Below are positions 44,623-51,323 of a stretch of 51,323 bases of DNA, one piece after another. A program made the position numbers and the translations under genes. Positions within the stretch are counted from its first letter, which is position 1. The number at the start of each line of letters is the position of its first letter. The notes under the pieces are model-generated. The model was not told where the DNA came from, searched no databases, and worked only from the letters and a program-made list of their open reading frames with translations. The DNA is from Deltaproteobacteria bacterium (GTDB lineage Bacteria > Myxococcota > B64-G9), in contig JAFDKH010000009.1 in NCBI GenBank assembly GCA_019307065.1, positions 1-51,323 on the forward strand, read 5' to 3'.

Positions 44623-44943
44623 ATGTCACTGGCTTTGGGAATGGTCGAAACACGTGGTTTGGTGGCTTGCCTGGAGGCAGCCGATGCCATGCTGAAAAGC
44701 GCCCGGGTATCGGTGGTCGGCTTGCAAAAAATTGGCGGCGGCCTGGTAACCGTGATGGTGCGCGGCGATGTTGGGGCAGTCAGAGCGGCGGTCGATGCCG
44801 GCGCCGAAACCGCCGGTAAGCTTGGTCAAGTAAACGCAGTTCATGTCATCCCCGGTCCCCACGAAGAACTGGAAGATATTTTAGACACGCTCAAATCCGG
44901 CGGGTTGCCGGGCCAGGGCGCCGTCCGTAAATCGCAACAATAG
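44623..44943 (+). CDS. Bacterial microcompartment shell protein (BMC-H)
   Basis: A 106-aa single-domain BMC protein close to PduA/Eut[21 protein letters not shown] at the start, the pore-region loop [18 protein letters not shown] and the conserved [16 protein letters not shown]. It should form hexamers that tile protein shells or tubes. GGGAGG lies before the ATG. It starts 60 bases after the Mrp gene, with a small hairpin (GCTAG-CTTT-CTAGC, 44586-44599) between them, so co-transcription is plausible. No other shell gene and no signature microcompartment enzyme is present in the window. Confidence 0.93.
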   Translation: MSLALGMVETRGLVACLEAADAMLKSARVSVVGLQKIGGGLVTVMVRGDVGAVRAAVDAGAETAGKLGQVNAVHVIPGPHEELEDILDTLKSGGLPGQGAVRKSQQ

Positions 44944-44982
44944 AACCTGGCCGTACGATTTGCAGCACCCCCGTTTCTCAAT

Positions 44983-46752
44983 ATGAAAGAAGATCAGACA
45001 CATCAGAGTGTTACTCCACCGGCTGTCCTGAAGTGGATCAGCGGCATAATTCTTCTGGTGATTGTCGGCGCCTATCTCTACCAGGTCATCCATTACTGGC
45101 ACCAGATCAACGACGATGCATTCATAACGTTTAGATACAGCCGTTTCCTCTCCACGGGTCACGGGCCCTATTTCAATCCTGCCCAGCACGTGGAAGGCTA
45201 CACCAACTTCTCCTTGATGTTGCTGATGTCACTGGTATTTTCCTTGTTTGGCGAGAGCGCCGTACCGTTGGCGGCCAAGGGCCTTGGCGCAACCTGCGGC
45301 GTGCTGAGCATTCTGATCTGTTTTTTCCTGGTCAAACGTCTGCTTCACGAGCATTTGCCTTTTTCGCTCACGGCCGTCTGGTCGCTCGCTGCGGCGGGAT
45401 TCATCGCCGCCGACCCGGGCTACGCAATCAACAGCACCAGTGGACTGGAAACCACCATGTTCGGTCTATTCCTGCTGGCGGCGGTTGTCCTGGCAACCAA
45501 AGAGACAACCAGACAAAAGTGGCTGGGGTCCGGTCTCGTCTTCGGGGCCGCGGCCCTGACCAGACCGGAGGGCTTCGTCCTGTTCGCGGTGTTCTGGTTG
45601 GCTAATGCGTCAGGCGTCATCCTGCACCTGATCAGAGACCTTAAGCACAGCCGCCCGGCAACGCTGGCTAAAGTGGTATTTGCATCAAAGATTTTTCGTA
45701 TTCTCGTGGTTAACGGGGCCATCCTGACGGCGGTATTAGTCTCGCAGCTGATCTTCCGCCTACTGGCCTACGACGGCGAGTGGTTGCCCAACACCTATTA
45801 TGCAAAATCGGGAGGGTTCTGGTCCGCGCCTTGGCCATATGTCTCTTCGGGAATCCTGGCGCCCTTCTTCGGAATCGTCGGAATCGCCTTGGCTGTGGCG
45901 GGACTCTTCCTGGACGGGGTCCCCAGGGCCTTTATTCCAATCGCAGCCATTGCCTTTGCCGGGGCCGGGCTTCCCTTCATCACCGGCACGGACTGGATGT
46001 TGGGTTACAGACTGGTCGTTCCGTATCTTCCCTTGATGGCATGTGTTGTGGTCGTGGGCTGGAGTTTGCTTTTACTAAAAATCGCCGGACTGAAGCCCTG
46101 GCTACCCATGTGCCTGGTACCCTTGGCCCTGTTGGCCATGTGGACCTTGCGCGAGGATCTGCGCAAGAACTTCTATCAGAAATCAATAATACGCTCCATC
46201 GGCTATAAGACCGGGCATGTTGTACTGGCCAAACATCTTTGCGATGGGGTCGCCAAAAAAGACGATACGATCGCCCTGATGGACATCGGCATCATTGGAT
46301 ATCTATGTCATGAGCAGAGGATCCTCGATATTTCCGGTCTGACCGATCGAACTATCGCCAAGAGTCCGGGTTTGTTTCTCAATAAGTCCTACGATCCGGG
46401 ATATGTTCTGAGTCAGAAGCCCGAGTTCATCGTCTTGGTCATTACGGCAGCCGGGACGCCCTACAAGACTCCGCGCCCTAATACCAGGTTCGATTTCTGG
46501 ACGAAGATGGAGAAGAAGATCTACAACCATCCTGAATTTCAGAAACACTACGTTCGGCGATACTCGTTGCCTGACAAGCGCAGTATGCCTGACTGGACAT
46601 ACCGCCTGGCAGGCAAGTTAGGTGCCGAGAAGATCTTCCAGCACGCCCATCCGGGAAGGCACTACTTGCTGGCTCTGTTTCGCTATCAGTCTGCCGACAG
46701 CCAGACGGCCGCCGCTAGCCATTCGGCACCAGTTACAGAACCTGATCGATGA
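44983..46752 (+). CDS. Integral membrane GT-C-like glycosyltransferase
   Basis: A 589-aa polytopic membrane protein with about ten hydrophobic helices. The first periplasmic loop has a paired-acid motif, INDDAFITFRYSRFLSTGHG followed by HVEGYTNFSLMLL, the signature of a GT-C family related to ArnT/arabinofuranosyl- and mannosyltransferases that use lipid-linked sugars. The C-terminal part is soluble and periplasmic. It probably decorates a cell-surface glycan or protein. Start ATG 44983 has no strong ribosome site. Its 3' end overlaps the convergent GMC gene by 20 bases. The substrate is unknown. Confidence 0.78.
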   Translation: MKEDQTHQSVTPPAVLKWISGIILLVIVGAYLYQVIHYWHQINDDAFITFRYSRFLSTGHGPYFNPAQHVEGYTNFSLMLLMSLVFSLFGESAVPLAAKGLGATCGVLSILICFFLVKRLLHEHLPFSLTAVWSLAAAGFIAADPGYAINSTSGLETTMFGLFLLAAVVLATKETTRQKWLGSGLVFGAAALTRPEGFVLFAVFWLANASGVILHLIRDLKHSRPATLAKVVFASKIFRILVVNGAILTAVLVSQLIFRLLAYDGEWLPNTYYAKSGGFWSAPWPYVSSGILAPFFGIVGIALAVAGLFLDGVPRAFIPIAAIAFAGAGLPFITGTDWMLGYRLVVPYLPLMACVVVVGWSLLLLKIAGLKPWLPMCLVPLALLAMWTLREDLRKNFYQKSIIRSIGYKTGHVVLAKHLCDGVAKKDDTIALMDIGIIGYLCHEQRILDISGLTDRTIAKSPGLFLNKSYDPGYVLSQKPEFIVLVITAAGTPYKTPRPNTRFDFWTKMEKKIYNHPEFQKHYVRRYSLPDKRSMPDWTYRLAGKLGAEKIFQHAHPGRHYLLALFRYQSADSQTAAASHSAPVTEPDR

Positions 46753-48301
46753 TGTAATCCGCGGATCGAATCGCCAGGGCCGTCATTGTCAAAGTCGGAT
46801 TGATGGCACCGGGTGTGCCGACATACATACTTCCCCCAATCACGAATACATTGGGCACAGCATGTAGCTTGCCGAACTGGTCGACGACGCTGTCGCTCTC
46901 AGTCTGGCCCATCCGGCAAGTCCCCAGGTGATGGCAGCCCGAGTCGTACTGCTCGCTCTTGGGAAAACGGGTATGGGCGGGTTTCAGGGCGCGGGAAAAC
47001 CGGTCAAACAGCTCGCTGGCGAAGCGATAGGTAGCCTGGTTGAAATCCGATGACAAATAATGAACCAGCGCCACCGGATCACCGAATCGATCGATTTTCT
47101 TCGACAGCGCTATGTAGTTGTCGGGACTCGGCACCGATTCGGCGTGGAAGGCGATCTCGCGCATGTGGCGAACAGAGCGCTTGCGCTTGACGATTTCTTT
47201 AGCGCTCAGCCTCTTCTTTATCGACACTCCACCGAAAGAGCTTCGCTCGGAGAACTCGATCTTGATGCCCCCGACTTTTCCCCTGTTTTCGGGATCGCGA
47301 AACTGCATGCTCTGACCAGTCCAGCCCCCGAAGCGTCCCAAAAAAACGGGTTGCTTGAACTTGAAATAACCTCGCCAGATATGATTCATACAGAAATTTC
47401 TTCCCACCTGCCCAGCGTTGTTTCCCAGCCCGTTCGGATGACCAGTGCTCTTGGACAGCAACAGCAGGCGCGGAGATTCCAATCCACCCGCGGCGACGAT
47501 TACCGCTTTGGCTGGTAACTCTTTCGGCTTCGAAGCATCGTTCGACTGGTAGAGGACAGCCCTGGCCGCCCCGGACGAATCCAGAATGATACGTCTTATA
47601 GAGATGTTCGGCCGGACCCTGCACAGACCGGTCTGTATAGCCAGCAGAAGATGGTAGTTGGGAGAGTAACGGGCGCCGATCGGACACACCCAGCATCGTT
47701 TGTAGTTTACACACCCCGGCCGATCCTGGTAACTGGTGCGGGTCCTGGCCTGAGGTGTGCTGTGCAGATGGATGCCCTGCAACTTCAAGCTATCTCTGAA
47801 TATCTTGTCAGAATGACTCAGTTCAAAGGGAGGCAGAGGATACGGCTTCGAACGAGGGGGAGCAAAGGGATTGTCGCTGTCGGTTCCCGAAACTCCCAGC
47901 AGCTGTTCTGCCCGACAATAGTAAGGCTCAATATCACTGTAGCCAATCGGCCAGTCGTCGCCGAAGTTGTACAGACTCTTCAGTTTAAAATCGTTGGCAA
48001 CCATTCGCAATGTTATGGCTTCCCATTTCGTAGAACTCCCGCCGACCAACATGTAGCGCTCGTGCTCCAGGTTCTTTGGATAGTTGCCCGAGAACTCATG
48101 CATCTTTACATCGGGAGGCGGGTTGTAGCCAGGAGCGGCTGGATTGAAAAACATCATGTTTTTAAATTGGGGAAGGTGGGGATAGGGATATTCCGGACCT
48201 TTCTCGAAGACGGTTACACGGTGCCCTCTCTTGGTCAGAAGGTAGGCTATCGTAGCGCCAACAATACCGGAGCCGATCACAACAACGTCGTCTTCAGGCA
48301 T
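46733..48301 (-). CDS. GMC-family oxidoreductase, catalytic subunit of a periplasmic dehydrogenase
   Basis: A 522-aa FAD enzyme. The N-terminal Rossmann motif is VVVIGSGIVGATIAYLL and the catalytic region is GCHHLGTCRMG (H457/H458), with the closing PNVFVIGGSMYVGTPGAINP. C197, C203 and C206 in GCVNYKRCWVCPIGARY align with the [3Fe-4S] ligand region of bacterial FAD-glucose dehydrogenase (CCGNNNCMPICPIGA). It has no signal peptide; related catalytic subunits are exported by riding with a Tat-signal small subunit, encoded just upstream here. It probably oxidises a sugar or sugar acid and passes electrons to the multiheme cytochrome. The substrate is not predictable. Confidence 0.87.
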   Translation of the reverse strand: MPEDDVVVIGSGIVGATIAYLLTKRGHRVTVFEKGPEYPYPHLPQFKNMMFFNPAAPGYNPPPDVKMHEFSGNYPKNLEHERYMLVGGSSTKWEAITLRMVANDFKLKSLYNFGDDWPIGYSDIEPYYCRAEQLLGVSGTDSDNPFAPPRSKPYPLPPFELSHSDKIFRDSLKLQGIHLHSTPQARTRTSYQDRPGCVNYKRCWVCPIGARYSPNYHLLLAIQTGLCRVRPNISIRRIILDSSGAARAVLYQSNDASKPKELPAKAVIVAAGGLESPRLLLLSKSTGHPNGLGNNAGQVGRNFCMNHIWRGYFKFKQPVFLGRFGGWTGQSMQFRDPENRGKVGGIKIEFSERSSFGGVSIKKRLSAKEIVKRKRSVRHMREIAFHAESVPSPDNYIALSKKIDRFGDPVALVHYLSSDFNQATYRFASELFDRFSRALKPAHTRFPKSEQYDSGCHHLGTCRMGQTESDSVVDQFGKLHAVPNVFVIGGSMYVGTPGAINPTLTMTALAIRSADYIIDQVL

Positions 48302-48302
48302 G

Positions 48303-48914
48303 TTAGCGTCCCGTCTTCCCAGCCCTAGGGGCTTTTATAGGCAGCGGCTTGGTATAGCGGTCGAGACCCGCTGGACTGCCGGGCCAGGATTCGTAGCCCA
48401 GCAGCAGCCATGCATCGGTCTGGGAAAAGACCCGCAATATTTCCAGAATGATTCTTTTTTGAAACCGGGTCAGATACTTTTTTTGCACGGGCGACAAAGA
48501 AGACTGCGCTAGCGCCTCCTCACTGATCTCATTCAGTATGCTTGCCTGCACGGTCCGCTCACAGTTGCTAAAGTCAGGCAGCCTGCGCAGCTTGGCCCGG
48601 CGATTCAAGAACGCACCGAACTCCACGTACAGCTCATGATAGCCGGGCACGTTCTCGGCGCGAAAGCGGAAGAATTCCTGGTAGTGACTCTCTTCGATAG
48701 GGGCCTGTAGCAAAACGTGGGTCACGTCGATCAGGGTCGCGATTGTCTCGTCGCGCACCTTTCCTGTATAGCTATCGGGGGCGTTTTGGCTGTCGGCCCG
48801 GGCGGCTGCCGTGAAGAAAAAAGAACGGGCCGTGCCACTCAGGGACTCCAAGCATCCAAGGACTGCCCCGCCCAGTGTAATTGCCAAAGAAGTAAGAAAT
48901 GTTCTGCGCTTCAT
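48303..48914 (-). CDS. Tat-signal small subunit, gluconate 2-dehydrogenase subunit 3 family
   Basis: A 203-aa protein with a twin-arginine signal at the N-terminus (MKRRTFLTSLAITLGGAVLG, then hydrophobic and Ala-rich to about residue 42). The mature part is helical, as in the gamma/small subunits of FAD-dependent gluconate, glucose and fructose dehydrogenases (GYHELYVEFGAFLNRR region). These chaperone and export the GMC subunit. An alternative GTG start at 48923 overlaps the cytochrome stop (GTGA); ATG 48914 gives the more usual short Tat n-region. It lies between the cytochrome and GMC genes. Confidence 0.83.
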   Translation of the reverse strand: MKRRTFLTSLAITLGGAVLGCLESLSGTARSFFFTAAARADSQNAPDSYTGKVRDETIATLIDVTHVLLQAPIEESHYQEFFRFRAENVPGYHELYVEFGAFLNRRAKLRRLPDFSNCERTVQASILNEISEEALAQSSLSPVQKKYLTRFQKRIILEILRVFSQTDAWLLLGYESWPGSPAGLDRYTKPLPIKAPRAGKTGR

Positions 48915-48919
48915 GATTG

Positions 48920-51220
48920 TCACGCCGAATCCCGTTTTGCCCGAGTCTTGCGTCTGCGCCTCAAAAGCAACAGCGCTAATCCGAGAGCCAACAACAAGGG
49001 TGCCGCCAGGGTGTAAGTCCAGGCATGTGTCATAAGAACCCGATGAATGAGTGAGCTGTGCTTCTGGGCCGAATCAAAATTGATGCCTGCCAGATCGCCG
49101 ATCCAGTTCAGGTATCCGACGGCCAGCGACTGATCGGGGATTTCACTGTGACAGGCTATGCAAACACCCTTGCGTTCGATTAGTTCTTGCTCTTGCTTGC
49201 TAAGGGGCCTCGAGCGCCGGTGTAGTCCGCCCCCGACCTGCAACCCGGTTCCATCCTGATCGACAAGACGCGTCCAATCCGGCTCGAGAGCAGGATTTAG
49301 GTACCCGAGAATTCTGGCGTGCTCGTCAGAGAAGCGTTCCTTCGATCTGACTAAATCTCCAGCTGCGCCTTTGCCCAGCGCCCAATTAGACATGTGACAC
49401 GAACTACAGCTCCGGGCTGTCCCAATCGTGTGCGGCTGAAGCGGGTTGAAACTCCCTGCTGACACGTCCTTGCTTGCGGGCGGTGAAGATCCGTAGCCGG
49501 AATCGCCGGCCACCAGTTTAACCGGCAGGATCGGGATGACCGGAGAGATCCTTCCCTCGCCATTGATGGCCAGCGGAGGAGCGGCCAGGGTAGTCAAACC
49601 AACCTGCTCGCTCCAAGTTCCGGCAACATAGGTTTGGAAAGTCGACTCGCTATGTGGGTAACCTTGCTGGCCATGGGCAACTCCTGCGGCCACCCAGTCG
49701 AAGGACTTTTTTCCCTCTGTGTAATCGACTGAGATCGAACGACCGTATTCCTGTGGCGCCCAGCTAGCATGGCAGGCATAACACTCCATCTTCTCCAGGT
49801 GGCTTTTAGCCAAAACCATAGCCACTCTGGCGTCGCCTTGCAGCTTGCCGCTGGCCTTTTGTAACTTCAGCGGCGTAAGCAAAAGGGCCTCGCCTCTGGC
49901 GCTATGGACCACCACCTTGTCACCCTTGCGCACAACGTTAAAGAACGGGTTTCCACGAGCCGTAACCAGGTAGCCATCCTCGGGTGGAAAAGTCGTTCTC
50001 TGTCTCATGAACAGGTAGGGCTCGACTAGTTGATCCAGGTGCTGCAGCGTTCCGCGCGAGGTTTCGTTCTGCGGGATTTCTGCCAGGCTGTCTGCGTAAC
50101 CCAAGGGCAATTCCCAAGGGTATGAGTTCGGTGTTCCATGGCAATCCGTACATTCCACCTCAACCTGGGACAACGTCGTGCCGGATAGATTGCCGTCGCC
50201 GTGGACGTCAGTTGATGTATGACAATCCTGGCACAACATGCCCTCGTTGTAGTGAACGTCTCCGCCTAGAGTGGCCAGGCTAGTCTGATTGACCAATCCG
50301 CGATACGAAAGGGCCGTCTTCTTGCTGTAGTTGTGGCAAGCTGCGCAAGTCTGGATCGGGATTCCCCGAAAACCGTCCGATCCGATCTTCACCCTGATGC
50401 GCTGTGTCGATTGAATCGAATGAACCAGCATGTGCCCCGTTTCTGATCGGGGAATGCTCTTGTCGCCGCCTCGATATTTACCATCCATGGCATAGGGAAT
50501 GTGGCAGGCCGAGCAACCCATGCCGCGCTGCGTACCGCCCAAAGTGCGACCCTTGACCCCAAGATGGCACCGCGAGCAATGGCTTCGCAGTACGGTCAAG
50601 GCAATCTTCCCGGGAGCAGCAGCAATCTCGTCCCATTTCTGAGGCGCCTGGGGAAGCTGGGCCAGCAGCATCGGATATGTGCTTGGCTCCAGGGTTTCGA
50701 GGGCACTCATGTATGCACGATAGGTTTTACTACCCAGATATCTTTGTCCCGGGTTGTGGGATCGATAGTAGGCCAACCATTGATCGGAATCCGTTGACAG
50801 GCCGAAAACCCTCGCCAGCATCTGGACCATTCCAGCCCCAGTCATCATCGGGCTTCTGGTCTGGGCAAAGACGTGGGTCTGGTGGCACCTGCCACAAGTG
50901 TAGCGGTTCACCCACGGGCTTCCGGGGTCCGGATAGAAACCGGTAGAAACCGGTGGGTTTTCGACTGTCCCCTTGACCTTGCGGTGCGCCCTATCTTTAC
51001 TCTTGGCGCGAGGATCTCCACCATGGCAAACTACGCAACCGGCTGGATCATTCATTTCGCGACCCAGAGCCTCGATGATCTTCATTTTCTCGGAGCCGGG
51101 CAGGTAGATTGGCTCGATGCCCTGATGACATTTTGGGGCAATACAATTCGATTTGGAGATCCTCGCGAATCCCACCAGGACGCTGAGAAATGCGACCCAG
51201 GTCATGATCTGTACGACCAT
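48920..51220 (-). CDS. Membrane-anchored multiheme c-type cytochrome (about 11 hemes)
   Basis: A protein of about 766 aa with ten CXXCH heme sites (CVVCH, CGRCH, CSRCH, CSACH, CAACH, CQDCH, CTDCH, CYACH, CSSCH, CIACH) and one CX4CH (CIAPKCH) near the N-terminus. A hydrophobic N-terminal segment (MTWVAFLSVLVGFA) acts as signal or anchor, and a C-terminal TM helix (LAAPLLLALGLALLLL) with an Arg/Lys tail fixes it in the inner membrane. The frame is open to the window edge (TTG 51322), so the exact start is uncertain; ATG 51220 is the most reasonable. It probably takes electrons from the GMC dehydrogenase and passes them to a periplasmic or quinone acceptor. The gene heads the three-gene set. Confidence 0.85.
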   Translation of the reverse strand: MVVQIMTWVAFLSVLVGFARISKSNCIAPKCHQGIEPIYLPGSEKMKIIEALGREMNDPAGCVVCHGGDPRAKSKDRAHRKVKGTVENPPVSTGFYPDPGSPWVNRYTCGRCHQTHVFAQTRSPMMTGAGMVQMLARVFGLSTDSDQWLAYYRSHNPGQRYLGSKTYRAYMSALETLEPSTYPMLLAQLPQAPQKWDEIAAAPGKIALTVLRSHCSRCHLGVKGRTLGGTQRGMGCSACHIPYAMDGKYRGGDKSIPRSETGHMLVHSIQSTQRIRVKIGSDGFRGIPIQTCAACHNYSKKTALSYRGLVNQTSLATLGGDVHYNEGMLCQDCHTSTDVHGDGNLSGTTLSQVEVECTDCHGTPNSYPWELPLGYADSLAEIPQNETSRGTLQHLDQLVEPYLFMRQRTTFPPEDGYLVTARGNPFFNVVRKGDKVVVHSARGEALLLTPLKLQKASGKLQGDARVAMVLAKSHLEKMECYACHASWAPQEYGRSISVDYTEGKKSFDWVAAGVAHGQQGYPHSESTFQTYVAGTWSEQVGLTTLAAPPLAINGEGRISPVIPILPVKLVAGDSGYGSSPPASKDVSAGSFNPLQPHTIGTARSCSSCHMSNWALGKGAAGDLVRSKERFSDEHARILGYLNPALEPDWTRLVDQDGTGLQVGGGLHRRSRPLSKQEQELIERKGVCIACHSEIPDQSLAVGYLNWIGDLAGINFDSAQKHSSLIHRVLMTHAWTYTLAAPLLLALGLALLLLRRRRKTRAKRDSA

Positions 51221-51323
51221 AGTCTGGTGTTGATTCGGCAACCTGAAAAGAATGTGACGCGTAGGAAAAATAAACGACCTTTCTCTACTGCAGTTCGTAG
51301 CACTAATACCAATATGGAACAAA

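Overview
The window reads as one chromosomal segment of a Gram-negative bacterium. It has an RND/TolC efflux system, Tat- and Sec-exported proteins and a periplasmic multiheme cytochrome. Gene content points to an anaerobic or facultative lineage of the former Deltaproteobacteria (Desulfobacterota/Myxococcota-like). The pointers are a WD40 Ser/Thr kinase, stacked PilZ domains, an ORP/MinD/NifX-type cluster under a sigma54 activator, an indolepyruvate:ferredoxin oxidoreductase, O2-independent HemN and a selenocysteine-containing HesB-like protein. This placement is inferred from gene content; no rRNA or tRNA gene was seen.

Layout. 1-5.4 kb: a Ser/Thr kinase with 14 WD40 repeats, interrupted by an in-frame TAG, then an enolase-superfamily enzyme and a thioredoxin/HEAT-like protein. 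5.4-11.9 kb: a TetR-controlled efflux operon (TetR, TolC, adaptor, RND pump). 12.0-13.9 kb: recQ. 14.0-25.7 kb: a nearly continuous heme operon, hemE-hemN-hemH-hemG-hemA-hemC-hemD-hemL, then a histidine kinase/OmpR-type regulator pair, then hemB. It encodes the route from glutamyl-tRNA to protoheme, and most genes overlap by a few bases. Helically phased GACA repeats lie upstream of hemE. 25.8-29.7 kb: a selenoprotein HesB-like gene on the minus strand with a clear SECIS hairpin, a VOC/epimerase-like protein, a triple-PilZ protein and a C69-type peptidase. 29.9-33.9 kb: iorAB, in which IorA carries an internal GltD/NfnB-like flavoprotein module. 34.0-38.7 kb (minus): a lone cpaB and hydantoinase/oxoprolinase subunits hyuA-hyuB.

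38.8-44.9 kb is the most distinctive region. A PAS-AAA-Fis sigma54 activator precedes two ATTGC-N6-GCAAT sites and a sigma54 promoter. Downstream is an operon of two NifX/ORP-like proteins, a glycine-rich protein built on a 15-bp tandem repeat, two MinD-ferredoxin ATPases fused in one chain, and an Mrp/NBP35 ATPase with a C-terminal NifX-like domain. A lone BMC-H microcompartment shell gene follows. It resembles the orange-protein (orp) operons of sulfate reducers, with the MinD fusion and the BMC gene as departures.

45.0-51.3 kb: a GT-C-like membrane glycosyltransferase, then on the minus strand a three-gene periplasmic dehydrogenase. Its parts are a membrane-anchored cytochrome with about 11 hemes, a Tat-type small subunit and a GMC flavoprotein with a probable Fe-S motif. 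It resembles gluconate/glucose dehydrogenase complexes but has a much larger cytochrome.

No stretch longer than 300 bases lacks a gene.
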